Positions 17,430 through 25,610 are shown, counted from the first letter of the stretch. The stretch is DNA of 29,978 nucleotides from JANNAT01 sp031422555 (GCA_031422555.1 JANPLZ010000016.1:1-29978); one strand, 5' to 3'. Numbers and translations: made by a program. Notes: generated by a model not told the origin, from the sequence alone.

Positions 17430-19265
17430 ATGCAGATGGCACCGCCAAATTCCCAAGCAAACCGTATGGGGCGGCTGTTTACGCCCCTGCCAGAGAATAC
17501 TTTGTCACTGATGGGTTTTTCCGGCCTTGAGGCCGTCAATGAGATAAACAACTTCAAAGTAAAAGCAGTGGCCGCCGATGGCCCGATCGATCTGGACGCG
17601 TTGCTGGGCCAAGCGATGCGCATCGAACTTGATTCAGTTTACGGCACGATCCACCACATTCATCAGGCTGTCTTTTCTGCCCGGTTTTTGGGCAAGCACG
17701 ATCGGGGATATGTCTATGAATTTGATTTGCGGCCATGGATTTGGCTGCTTAGCCGCCAGACAAAATCCCGCATTTTTGAAGAAAAGACTGCCCTCGACAT
17801 CATAACGGAAGTGATGAACGAGTATGGTGGTTTTTTCCAATGCCCGGTAAAGTATCTGTCGTCTGATAGCTTTCCGATATTAAAATACACCGTTCAATAC
17901 GACGAGACCGATCTGAACTTTATCTTGCGACTGATGGAACAGTTCGGGATCAATTATTTCGTCGAGATGACCGAAAGTGGGCAAACGCTGGTGCTGATGA
18001 CCAGCCTGGATGATTTTGCTGCGGCAGATGGCCCAGCCACCCGCGTTTACAGTCGGGCGGCCAGTGCCAACCAACGCGATGCCGAAATTTTTGATCACTG
18101 GATCGACAACCGCCTTGTGACCACCACCAGCTTCCTGACCGATGACTACAATTTTGAAACCCCGACTGCCGATCTGGCCTACACCGCAATTTCTGTTCCG
18201 GGTCACGGCCTGCAAAACGTCGAATCCTTTACCTATCCCGGTCTGTATCGGACACCGTCCGAAGCCGGGCAGGTGGCGTTGAATATCATGCACGGCGCAA
18301 CAGCCCAAAGCACGGTTGTCCGCGCGACAGGCGATTTGCGCAGCTTGGCGGCAGGCGTCCACTTTGCTTTGATTGACCATGAAGTCGATGCATATAACAC
18401 TGACTATGCCGTGATCGCGATCCAGCACATGTATACCGGCAACCAATTTCAAAGCGGTGGCGGAGCCCAGCAAAGTTATCATGGGTCATACCGGCTGGTC
18501 ACAGCGTCCACGTCCTTTGGCCCGGAACGCAAAACGCCGCGCCCGGTAATGCGTGGCCCGCAAACCGCTGTTGTAATGGATGGCGCCGATGGCACGATTG
18601 ATGAATTCGGCAGGATCATTGTCAGATTCCATTGGGACAAATCCGCAAAATCCATGCCATGCCGGGTGGCGCAAATGTGGGCGGGCAAGGAATGGGGCAG
18701 CGTTTTTACGCCCCATGCCGGCATGGAAGTGATCGTAGAATTCCTGGACGGTGACCCCGACCGCCCGGTTGTAACCGGCTGTGTTTACAACGCCGACAAC
18801 ATGCCGCCGTGGTCTTTACCCGACAAAAAACTGACCAGCGGAATTTTGACCGTGCGCGACAATTGGTTGCTGTTTGATGACGTAGATGGATCTGAGCTGA
18901 TTGATATGCACGCCCAGAAAGATTTCAAAACTTTGGTTGAAAACGACCACAAGCTTGAAGTTGGCAATGACTTGGAAACGATTATCCATAATGATGAAAC
19001 CCATACCGTTGACGGTAAACGCACGACGACAATCGGCAAAACCGATACGACAACGGTAGATGGAAACCTGACGCTTGAATCCAAGACCAAGATCATCTTG
19101 AAAGTTGCGGGCAGCACGATCACGCTTGAGCCGAGCGGCATCAAAATAGAGGCGACCAAGATCGACGTTGCGGCGGTTGCGGCGCTAACCACAAAGGGCC
19201 TGACTGCCGAGCATACCTCGACCGCCAATATGACCATCAAGGGTCTGATGGTGTTGATAAACTGA
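17430..19265 (+). CDS. vgrG: T6SS spike protein VgrG
   Basis: A 611-residue VgrG of standard, non-extended length. R-L-F-T-P-L-P near the start begins the gp27-like half. The gp5-like OB fold follows at about 390-450, with G-R-I-I-V-R-F-H-W-D, V-A-Q-M-W-A-G-K-E-W-G and D-G-D-P-D-R-P-V-V-T-G. The C-terminus is a beta-prism of short Thr/Lys/Asp repeats such as T-T-T-I-G-K-T-D-T-T-T-V-D-G, and ends in M-V-L-I-N. The trimer caps the Hcp tube and carries effectors. No catalytic extension is present, so it is not an evolved VgrG. The start at ATG 17430 has only a weak ribosome-binding site (GAAAG); ATG 17436 is an equally possible start. Its stop is four bases from the next gene. Confidence 0.96.
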   Translation: MQMAPPNSQANRMGRLFTPLPENTLSLMGFSGLEAVNEINNFKVKAVAADGPIDLDALLGQAMRIELDSVYGTIHHIHQAVFSARFLGKHDRGYVYEFDLRPWIWLLSRQTKSRIFEEKTALDIITEVMNEYGGFFQCPVKYLSSDSFPILKYTVQYDETDLNFILRLMEQFGINYFVEMTESGQTLVLMTSLDDFAAADGPATRVYSRAASANQRDAEIFDHWIDNRLVTTTSFLTDDYNFETPTADLAYTAISVPGHGLQNVESFTYPGLYRTPSEAGQVALNIMHGATAQSTVVRATGDLRSLAAGVHFALIDHEVDAYNTDYAVIAIQHMYTGNQFQSGGGAQQSYHGSYRLVTASTSFGPERKTPRPVMRGPQTAVVMDGADGTIDEFGRIIVRFHWDKSAKSMPCRVAQMWAGKEWGSVFTPHAGMEVIVEFLDGDPDRPVVTGCVYNADNMPPWSLPDKKLTSGILTVRDNWLLFDDVDGSELIDMHAQKDFKTLVENDHKLEVGNDLETIIHNDETHTVDGKRTTTIGKTDTTTVDGNLTLESKTKIILKVAGSTITLEPSGIKIEATKIDVAAVAALTTKGLTAEHTSTANMTIKGLMVLIN

Positions 19266-19269
19266 TCCC

Positions 19270-19866
19270 ATGACACAGCGCACAGACACCAACGCCCCGA
19301 TCACCACCGAACCCGCGCTTGGATTGCGGGTTCAAGAAGCATCCGAACTTTTCACGGTCATGCCGGATGTTCAGAAATTTTTTACCCAAAAGCCAGAGTC
19401 GGGCCAGCACTGCCTTGATTTCTTGCGCAGGCTGCGGTTGGGGCCGGTGCCAGAAGAGGCGATCAGCCTGATGGCCTTTGGCCTGCTGCCGCGCCCGGCA
19501 GTGTGGTGGGGGCATGAATGCCTGAAGGCCGCCCCGGATTTGCTGACCGATCAAGACAAGGCGATGATGGAATTGGTCGTGGATTGGGTCGCGCAGCAAG
19601 ATGAAGACAGCCGCTATGCCGTGATGAATGCCGGCAACGCCATCAGCGACAAAGGCCCGGGCGCGTGGCTCGCTTTGGGGGCGGGCTGGTCAAGCGGGTC
19701 GATGTCGCACCGGGGGTTGCCGGCCGTGCAACCGCAGATCAGCCTTACGGGACAAGTGCTGAATGTCAGCATCAACGCGTCTTTGGCCCGGGTGCCGCAA
19801 GACAAACGCCGCCGGATGTTGGACCATTATGTTGGTATGGCCGAGGTGCTGGCGAAATCTGCGTGA
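19270..19866 (+). CDS. Uncharacterised T6SS-linked protein (possibly DUF6931 family)
   Basis: A 198-residue soluble protein with no signal peptide or membrane segment. Visible elements are R-P-A-V-W-W-G-H-E-C-L at about residues 76-86, an acidic helix with V-V-D-W-V-A-Q-Q-D-E-D-S-R-Y-A, a Gly/Ser-rich stretch A-W-L-A-L-G-A-G-W-S-S-G-S, and a basic C-terminal helix K-R-R-R-M-L-D-H-Y. The W-W-x-x-x-C-L segment reminds me of DUF6931 proteins found beside vgrG in some T6SS loci, but this is recall, not a search. It begins four bases after vgrG and ends 99 bases before tagH, so it is almost certainly co-expressed with vgrG. A role as an adaptor or chaperone for VgrG or its cargo is a guess from position. 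It does not look like a PAAR protein or a known toxin fold. Confidence 0.85.
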   Translation: MTQRTDTNAPITTEPALGLRVQEASELFTVMPDVQKFFTQKPESGQHCLDFLRRLRLGPVPEEAISLMAFGLLPRPAVWWGHECLKAAPDLLTDQDKAMMELVVDWVAQQDEDSRYAVMNAGNAISDKGPGAWLALGAGWSSGSMSHRGLPAVQPQISLTGQVLNVSINASLARVPQDKRRRMLDHYVGMAEVLAKSA

Positions 19867-19904
19867 CTGCTTTGTTCGTTTTGGTCAGAATCGTCTTGGC
19901 CTGC

Positions 19905-19950
19905 GATGCATATTGCATCAAGCACACTTATCTAACACCTTGTGCTTGAT
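19905..19950 (+). promoter_or_regulatory. Two overlapping inverted repeats upstream of tagH
   Basis: GATGCA-TAT-TGCATC (19905-19919) is a perfect 6-bp inverted repeat. It overlaps by three bases a second perfect 10-bp inverted repeat, ATCAAGCACA (19917-19926) with TGTGCTTGAT (19941-19950), whose loop is 14 bases. The second repeat ends 15 bases before the tagH ATG, and AGGA at 19951-19954 lies between. No T-run follows, so it is not a standard terminator. It may be an operator, a protein-binding site on RNA, or a pair of competing hairpins in the leader. Confidence 0.5.
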
Positions 19951-19965
19951 AGGATTCGGCTGACA

Positions 19966-21255
19966 ATGAAACTGACCCTGCGGATTGAAAACTTTGATTT
20001 CCTGCCAGATGGCGGGCCGTTGGAGTTTTCGGTGACGGCGCGGGGCTGTGAAGTTGGCCGCGATTCGGCGATGGACTGGACCCTGCCCGATCCAACCCGG
20101 CATGTTTCCAGCCGCCATTTTGAGGTGGTCTACCGGGGCGGGCAGTTTTCGCTGAACGATATCTCGACCAACGGCACCTTTGTTTATGGCCAGTCGATGC
20201 GGGTATCGTCGCCGCTGCCGTTGGCCAACAATGACCGGCTGCAAGTTGGTCAATATATCATCCGGGTGATCATTACGAATCCGGCTGCGGCGCAATCCGG
20301 GCTTGGGCAATCGGGCCTTGGGCAACCGGGGGCCAGCCAACCTGCCGCGTATGCAGCGCCCAACGCCGCCGCCGCCGCTGATCCGTGGAGTTTGACCCCA
20401 ACACCGGCGCCAATGCCAACACCGATGCCCGCGCCAAACCGCCCGTCGCAACCAATGATGGGGCAGTATGCCGACAGCTTCATTGATGCACCGCGTCAGC
20501 CCGCCGCCCCCTCACCCCCCGCCCCCGTTGCCCCGGCACCCGCCGCCGCCGCAATGGCACCGATGGTTTTAGGCGGCGCGGCCGCGCGTGCGCCATCCGA
20601 ACCGTTTGCGGCAAAACCGCCCCAGCCACCGGCAAATGCTGGCGTGCCGGATGCGCCCAAGGTGGCCGCTGCCGCGATGGGTCCAACCGCGTTTCTGGAT
20701 GCCATCTGCAAAGGGGCCGGGTTGCCGCCGGGCAGTCTGAACAACACCGACGCCGCCAGTTTGGGCGAAGATATCGGCAAATGCCTGCGGATCGCCACAG
20801 AAGAGCTGATGGCGCTTTTGGGCGCACGCGCCGCCGCCAAGCAATTTGTCAAAAGTTCCAGCCGCACGATGATTGGTGGATTGAACAACAGCCCGTTGAA
20901 GTTCAAACCCAACGCCACCGAAGCCATGCTGACAATGTTTGCCCAGCGCCCTGACAGCTATCTTGGATCAACCGCCAGCTTTGCGCAGGGGTTTGACGAT
21001 ATAAAGCGGCACCAAACCGCGGTTTACGCAGCAATGCAGCCAGCCTTGGCAAAGCTGTTGGAAGACTTGTCGCCAGAATCCATCGAAGGGCGGGCGGCGG
21101 GCGGTATCATGTCTTCCAAGAAAGCCCGGGCTTGGGAAACCTTTGTTGAACGTTGGGATGCCAAAACGCACCCACATGAAAATGGCATGCTGGATGTGTT
21201 TTTGACCTATTTTGCCGATGCGTATGATGTGGCCGTCAAGAAGACAGGCGGGTGA
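19966..21255 (+). CDS. tagH: T6SS FHA-domain protein TagH/Fha
   Basis: A 429-residue protein. The N-terminal FHA domain (about 1-105) has all phosphothreonine-binding signature residues: G-R (Arg32), S-S-R-H (48-51) and N-G-T-F (69-72). A Pro/Ala-rich flexible linker (about 106-235) includes a short G-L-G-Q-S-G-L-G-Q repeat. The C-terminal TagH/ImpI domain (about 240-425) has N-N-S-P-L-K-F and the closing W-E-x-F-V-E-R-W. Known role: it reads the PpkA phosphorylation state (phospho-TssL in A. tumefaciens, self in P. aeruginosa) and licenses assembly. ATG 19966 gives a clean FHA start; an earlier in-frame TTG at 19942 falls inside the palindrome loop region. It is preceded by two overlapping inverted repeats. 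Confidence 0.94.
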   Translation: MKLTLRIENFDFLPDGGPLEFSVTARGCEVGRDSAMDWTLPDPTRHVSSRHFEVVYRGGQFSLNDISTNGTFVYGQSMRVSSPLPLANNDRLQVGQYIIRVIITNPAAAQSGLGQSGLGQPGASQPAAYAAPNAAAAADPWSLTPTPAPMPTPMPAPNRPSQPMMGQYADSFIDAPRQPAAPSPPAPVAPAPAAAAMAPMVLGGAAARAPSEPFAAKPPQPPANAGVPDAPKVAAAAMGPTAFLDAICKGAGLPPGSLNNTDAASLGEDIGKCLRIATEELMALLGARAAAKQFVKSSSRTMIGGLNNSPLKFKPNATEAMLTMFAQRPDSYLGSTASFAQGFDDIKRHQTAVYAAMQPALAKLLEDLSPESIEGRAAGGIMSSKKARAWETFVERWDAKTHPHENGMLDVFLTYFADAYDVAVKKTGG

Positions 21256-21319
21256 CGCTGTGATTGACCGAAATCAAATGCAGCGCTAGCATTCTGACAG
21301 ATTTTGAAAAGGTGTTGAA

Positions 21320-21424
21320 ATGACCGGATTGATTATGGCTGTGACATTTGCGGGCCTTGTGGTGGCTGCGTTTGTGCCCCGGCCCCAGCCAATCCCGGTT
21401 CCGTCGCGCCGAAATCCTCGCTGA
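21320..21424 (+). CDS. Small ORF, 34 residues, one predicted membrane helix
   Basis: An ATG at 21320, preceded by a good Shine-Dalgarno sequence (AAAAGGTG, 21307-21314), opens a 34-codon frame ending in TGA at 21422-21424. The product starts M-T-G-L-I-M-A-V-T-F-A-G-L-V-V-A-A-F-V, a hydrophobic segment of about 18 residues, followed by a Pro-rich, basic tail containing P-R-P-Q-P-I-P-V-P and four arginines, R-R being adjacent. It fills most of the 181-base gap between tagH and tssA and ends 12 bases before the tssA ATG. It has no lipobox cysteine, so it is not a TssJ-like lipoprotein. It could be a small inner-membrane protein or only a leader ORF that couples translation into tssA. Confidence 0.5.
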   Translation: MTGLIMAVTFAGLVVAAFVPRPQPIPVPSRRNPR

Positions 21425-21436
21425 CGGATTTCGCAC

Positions 21437-22762
21437 ATGAAGGTTGATGATATCCTGAAGCCAATTTCGGCAGACGCGCCCTGCGGTGACGATCTGCTGG
21501 AATCAGATGATCCTGATTTTATCGACTATTATTTTGGTGTCGAAGACCGTCTGCCGACCAGTTATTTCAACATCGCCAAGGGCACGTTGTTTGACAGTGG
21601 GTCGGTCGATCACAAATCGGAAACGGCAAAGATCGACGCGCTGCTAAAGCGCAGCCGCGATCTGCGGCTGTTGGGGCTGGAAGCCAAGTTTCAGATTTTG
21701 TCTGGGCGGTTCAAAGGGTTTGTTGACGCGGTGCTGGCCATGGCCGGTCTGGTGGAAACCTACCCCGACGCCGCGCATCCCATCGCGTCAAACGACCGGC
21801 GCAACGCGCTGGAAGAATTAGACGCCCTTGTCACCATTGTGATGCCGCTGGATTACGCGACATTGATTTCGGATAAGCGGATCGGCGATGTCAAATATCG
21901 CCCTTATGGCACCGGCACCGGCAAAATCGAGCCGCGCAGCGACGAAGTGCGCGGCGATTCCAATGCCATCGCCGGCGCGCTTGGGTCTTCGGAAAATGCC
22001 AAGGCCGTAGATCAGCTTTATGCCCAGCTTGTCGATGTGCGGGCGGCCATGAAGACAATGGTATCGGCAAGTCAGGCGCGGACTGATGGATTTATTCCGC
22101 GTTTTCCGAATTTGGAAACCAAGATCGACGATCTTATTGATATGGTTCTGGCAGCGCGCGGTGATCTTTCCGGTGCCGCCACCGACCCAAACATGGGTGA
22201 TGTCCAAAATGGTTCCGGCGCCGAAGCCGGGGCCGATCCGGGCGGTGTTGCGGGCAAAGCGGCGACGATCACCATCAATGCAGCCGTCGGTGATGTGCCG
22301 GATCACAAGACCGCCTACCGGATGCTGCACGCGATCGAGCAGTATTTTTCCACCACGGAACCCGCCTCACTGGCGCTGGTGCTGGTCACCCAATCGCGTC
22401 TGCTGATCGGGCGGCCCTTGGTAGAGGCGCTGGATGCCCTGATGGAGAATTCAGCATCCTATGCTTCTATCACCTTTGGCACCGACACCGGGTTTGCCAT
22501 TCCCATGGCGCGGATGCGCGAATTGTCGGGGCAGGCCAATATTGCCTCAACCGAAGGCTGGTTGGATTTATCCGGCGATGAAAGCCCGGCGGCGGAAATT
22601 TTATCGCGCGATCACGCCGGAATGGTGTTAAAACAAGTTGAGGATTTCTTTCGGATACGCGAACCCGCAAGCCCGATTCCAATCTTGCTTTTCAAGGCTC
22701 GTAACATGCTGGCAAAAGATTTCCACGCGCTGGTAAGGGAACTTATCCCGCCTTCAAACTAG
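21437..22762 (+). CDS. tssA: T6SS cap/assembly protein TssA
   Basis: A 441-residue TssA (ImpA family). The conserved ImpA_N start is clear: I-x-A-D-A-P-C-G-D-D-L-L at residues 10-21, followed by a helical region. The C-terminal part contains two copies of the family motif hhh-x-x-V/I-E-x-Y/F-F-x-x-x-E-P-x-S. One is at about 294-336 and the other at about 396-438; most family members I know end with one. Known role: it primes sheath and tube polymerisation at the baseplate and caps the distal end. The start ATG 21437 is 12 bases after the small ORF, with only GACGGA as a weak ribosome-binding site, which suggests coupling. Confidence 0.94.
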   Translation: MKVDDILKPISADAPCGDDLLESDDPDFIDYYFGVEDRLPTSYFNIAKGTLFDSGSVDHKSETAKIDALLKRSRDLRLLGLEAKFQILSGRFKGFVDAVLAMAGLVETYPDAAHPIASNDRRNALEELDALVTIVMPLDYATLISDKRIGDVKYRPYGTGTGKIEPRSDEVRGDSNAIAGALGSSENAKAVDQLYAQLVDVRAAMKTMVSASQARTDGFIPRFPNLETKIDDLIDMVLAARGDLSGAATDPNMGDVQNGSGAEAGADPGGVAGKAATITINAAVGDVPDHKTAYRMLHAIEQYFSTTEPASLALVLVTQSRLLIGRPLVEALDALMENSASYASITFGTDTGFAIPMARMRELSGQANIASTEGWLDLSGDESPAAEILSRDHAGMVLKQVEDFFRIREPASPIPILLFKARNMLAKDFHALVRELIPPSN

Positions 22763-22865
22763 TTATTTATTGATCTGTCAGCCGGGTTATGTGAGGCTGC
22801 GCAAATATGTTGACTTGTGACGCCCGTTGCGGCTTTCTTTGACAAAAACAGATTGGGAGATTGAT

Positions 22866-23390
22866 ATGGCGACCGCCGATTCAGCAACTGGATTCATCAA
22901 ACGCAACCGTCCACCCCGGGTCATGATTTCTTACGCCGACCCGATTGACGCCAACAAGCAAGTCGAATTGCCATTTGTTATGGGCGTGATGTCGGATTTG
23001 TCGGGCAACGCATCCAAGGTGGAAAAATCCCCGATGGCCGAGCGTGAATTTTCGTTGGTCAGTCAAGATACGCTTGACGACTACATGGAAAGCGTCGCGC
23101 CCGGGCTGGCGATCAACGTGAAAAACACGCTTGATCCCGAAATGGGTGGCAAGCTGTCGGTCAATCTGAACTTCAAGAAAATGGCTGATCTAAGCCCCGG
23201 TGAAATTGCCCGGCAAGTGCCCGCTTTGGCTACGTTGCTTGAGGCGCGTGAACAACTGGCCAACTTGCAACGCTATATGAATGGTAAATCCGGTGCGCAG
23301 GATCAGCTGAAAGCGCTGCTAAGTGATCCCAAACTGATGGCCGCGATGGCCGAACGTCAAAAAGGCGAAAAGTCGGGCGACGCAGAATAA
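22866..23390 (+). CDS. tssB: T6SS contractile sheath small subunit TssB
   Basis: A 174-residue TssB (VipA/ImpB), the normal length. It shows R-N-R-P-P-R-V-M-I-S-Y, V-E-L-P-F-V-M-G-V-M-S-D-L-S-G and K-V-E-K-S-P-M-A-E-R-E-F, all family hallmarks, and ends in a helix rich in charged residues. Known role: it pairs with TssC to build the contractile sheath. The start is ATG 22866, with GGGAGA at 22855-22860; the upstream in-frame ATG at 22827 lacks this support. The 103-base gap after tssA has no terminator and only a weak promoter-like TTGACT at 22810, so it is likely part of the same transcript. Confidence 0.97.
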   Translation: MATADSATGFIKRNRPPRVMISYADPIDANKQVELPFVMGVMSDLSGNASKVEKSPMAEREFSLVSQDTLDDYMESVAPGLAINVKNTLDPEMGGKLSVNLNFKKMADLSPGEIARQVPALATLLEAREQLANLQRYMNGKSGAQDQLKALLSDPKLMAAMAERQKGEKSGDAE

Positions 23391-23460
23391 AAACCGAACT
23401 ACTGGCCTGATTATCGTGTCGGGTCGGTGAATTTCGCAAGAACAGCATTGGGAACTCGAC

Positions 23461-24951
23461 ATGGCAACTGAATTTGAAAAAGACGGCGGAGCGGGTGGTG
23501 GCGCCCTTAGCGAGCTGGACGAATTTTCTGCAATCCTGAAGCAAAACTTCAAACCGCGCAGCGATGTGGCGGCGAAAGAAGTGGAAAATGCTGTCAGCAC
23601 GCTGGTGCGTCAAGCGCTGGCTGATGACAGCGTCATCTCGGACGATATCCTTGATACCATCGACGCGATGCTGGCCAAGATCGACGAAAAGCTGTCGGCG
23701 CAAGTCAACGAAATCATTCACAATGCCGAATATCAAAAGCTGGAAAGCAGCTGGCGCGGATTGGCCTATACGGTCAACAATTCGGAAACCGACGCGTCGC
23801 TGAAAGTTAAGGTTATGAACGTGTCCAAATCCGAATTGGACAAGGAATTGCGCGGCTATCCAGGTGCGAAGTGGGATCAAAGCCCGCTGTTCAAGAAAAT
23901 CTACGAAGCCGAATTTGGCCAATTGGGCGGCCAGCCGTTTGGCTGCCTGATCGGAGACTATTCGTTTGATCATTCGTCATCTGACGTGCGTTTGCTGCGT
24001 GATTTGTCGAAAATTGCTGCATCGTCGATGGCACCGTTTATCTCGTCCGCCGCCCCTGCCCTGTTGGGCATGGATAGCTGGAACGAATTGGGTAACCCGC
24101 GCGATTTGTCCACGGTGTTTGATACGCCCGACTACGCCGGGTGGAATTCAATGCGCGATTCGGAGAACTCGCGCTATCTGGCTTTGACCTTGCCGCGCGT
24201 TCTGTCACGCTCGCCTTATGGACAAAATGGCGAACCGGTGGACGAATTCAACTTTGAAGAAGTCACAGACGGTCACGAAGGCAAACAATACGCCTGGATG
24301 AACGCCGCGCATGCGATGGCGGTCAATATCAACCGCGCGCACAAGGAGCATGGCTGGACCGTGCAAATCAGGGGTGTAACGTCAGGCGGCGAAGTGGCTG
24401 CCCTGCCGGTGCATAACTTTGATGTCGGCGATGGATCAACCGATATGAAATGCCCCACCGAGTTTGCGATCAGTGATCGTCGCGAAGGGGAATTGTCAAA
24501 GTCGGGCCTGATCTCGCTGGTCCACCGCAAGAACACCGACCGCGCCGCCTTTATCGGCGGGCAGTCGTTGTATCGTCCTAAAAAGTATCAGGACGTCGAG
24601 GCGACTGCCTCGGATAACGTGTCGTCGCGCATACCCTACATGTTCGCCATTTCGCGGTTCAGCCATTACCTGAAGGTGATGGTGCGTGACATGATTGGTT
24701 CAACCAAGGAACGCGAACAGTTGCAGCGCGAATTGAGCAGCTGGATCATGGGCTATGTGCACGGCTCGCCTTCAACCGCTTCTGAGGCTGAAAAGGCGCG
24801 TTTGCCTTTGTCTGCCGCTCGCGTCGAAGTTGTTGAAGACCCAGAGAACCCCGGCTATTATATGGGCAAGTTCTTTTTGCGGCCCCATTTCCAGTTGGAA
24901 GGAATGGATATCGGCATGTCATTGGTGTCGAAACTTCCGGGTGGCAAGTGA
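23461..24951 (+). CDS. tssC: T6SS contractile sheath large subunit TssC
   Basis: A 496-residue TssC (VipB/ImpC/EvpB). Typical segments include L-D-A/T-I-D-A-M-L-A-K-I-D-E-K-L-S, a W-R-G-L-A-Y-T-V-N region, G-C-L-I-G-D-Y-S-F-D, and R-E-Q-L-Q-R-E-L-S-S-W-I near the C-terminus. Known role: with TssB it forms the sheath whose contraction drives the Hcp tube outward; the N-terminal region is disassembled by TssH. It lies 70 bases after tssB, with the two probably co-expressed in equal amounts. The ribosome-binding site GGGAA (23450-23454) is seven bases from the ATG. There is no truncation. Confidence 0.97.
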   Translation: MATEFEKDGGAGGGALSELDEFSAILKQNFKPRSDVAAKEVENAVSTLVRQALADDSVISDDILDTIDAMLAKIDEKLSAQVNEIIHNAEYQKLESSWRGLAYTVNNSETDASLKVKVMNVSKSELDKELRGYPGAKWDQSPLFKKIYEAEFGQLGGQPFGCLIGDYSFDHSSSDVRLLRDLSKIAASSMAPFISSAAPALLGMDSWNELGNPRDLSTVFDTPDYAGWNSMRDSENSRYLALTLPRVLSRSPYGQNGEPVDEFNFEEVTDGHEGKQYAWMNAAHAMAVNINRAHKEHGWTVQIRGVTSGGEVAALPVHNFDVGDGSTDMKCPTEFAISDRREGELSKSGLISLVHRKNTDRAAFIGGQSLYRPKKYQDVEATASDNVSSRIPYMFAISRFSHYLKVMVRDMIGSTKEREQLQRELSSWIMGYVHGSPSTASEAEKARLPLSAARVEVVEDPENPGYYMGKFFLRPHFQLEGMDIGMSLVSKLPGGK

Positions 24952-25010
24952 TCTTAACTAAACTGTCCTGCAATCCCGTGGGGCAGAAATGAATTTGAAA
25001 GGATACGACT

Positions 25011-25499
25011 ATGGCTGTTGATATGTTTATGGAAATCACCTCGATTGTTGGTGAAACCAAAGATAAAACCTTTGCTCCAAAGAATGCGATGGACGTTCTG
25101 GCCTGGAGCTGGGGCATGTCAAACTCCGGCAATGCCCACATGGGCGGCGGCATGGGTGCGGGAAAGGTGAACGTGCAGGACATCAGCTTTACCAAGTATA
25201 TGGACAAAGCATCGACGATCCTGATGCAGGCCGTTTGCTCGGGCAAGCACTTTGGCGAAGCCAAGCTGTCGATCCGCAAGGCGGGTGACAAACCGATGGT
25301 TTATTACATCATCACTATGACAGACGTTTTGATCACATCGCTGTCGACCGGTGGTTCAGGTGGCGAAGACCGGTTTACCGAAAATCTGTCGCTGAATTTT
25401 GCAGCGTTCAAAGTTGACTACTTCCCACAAAAGCAAGACGGCACTTTGGATGCTGTGGTTCCGATGAACTACAATATCGCCGAAAGCAATAAGGTGTAA
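25011..25499 (+). CDS. hcp: T6SS inner tube protein Hcp (TssD)
   Basis: A 162-residue Hcp1-family protein of standard length: M-F-M-E-I-T at the start, V-L-A-W-S-W-G-M-S-N-S, V-Q-D-I-S-F-T-K-Y-M-D-K-A-S, and a C-terminal F-A-A-F-K-V-D-Y. It forms hexameric rings that stack into the secreted tube and can hold small effectors in the lumen. The loop G-N-A-H-M-G-G-G-M-G-A-G is unusually Gly/Met-rich, but the length is normal. Translation signals are strong (GAAAGGA, 24997-25003), and a stable hairpin follows 23 bases after the stop, as expected for a product needed in large amounts. Confidence 0.97.
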   Translation: MAVDMFMEITSIVGETKDKTFAPKNAMDVLAWSWGMSNSGNAHMGGGMGAGKVNVQDISFTKYMDKASTILMQAVCSGKHFGEAKLSIRKAGDKPMVYYIITMTDVLITSLSTGGSGGEDRFTENLSLNFAAFKVDYFPQKQDGTLDAVVPMNYNIAESNKV

Positions 25500-25522
25500 G
25501 CTACTGCTTTTACGAAAAAATT

Positions 25523-25548
25523 GGTATGGGCGCGCGCGTGCCCATACC
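25523..25548 (+). promoter_or_regulatory. Stable hairpin downstream of hcp
   Basis: GGTATGGGC (25523-25531) and GCCCATACC (25540-25548) are a perfect 9-bp inverted repeat. It can extend to 11 bp with one G-T wobble around a GCGC loop. On the plus strand no T-run follows, so it is more likely a 3' stability or partial termination element than a full terminator. On the minus strand the hairpin is followed by two A and then a T6 run (complement of 25515-25520), the form of an intrinsic terminator, although no minus-strand gene is visible nearby. Confidence 0.7.
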
Positions 25549-25610
25549 AGATAACCGGTCGGCTGCGCGGGCCTATGCCGATTTCGTCCATCGGAAACCC
25601 CGGAATATAG

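Noticed and set aside
20866..20880. T-M-I-G-G in TagH (Thr301) as a further phosphosite
   Set aside because: It resembles the TssL/PpkA motif, but sits directly before the conserved N-N-x-P-L-K-F of the folded TagH domain, where a T-x-I pattern is a family feature, so structural conservation explains it better.
22810..22838. TTGACT as a -35 element before tssB
   Set aside because: The hexamer at 17 bases downstream (CTTTCT) is a poor -10, and the neighbouring 5-bp CAGCC/GGCTG inverted repeat is too weak to call.
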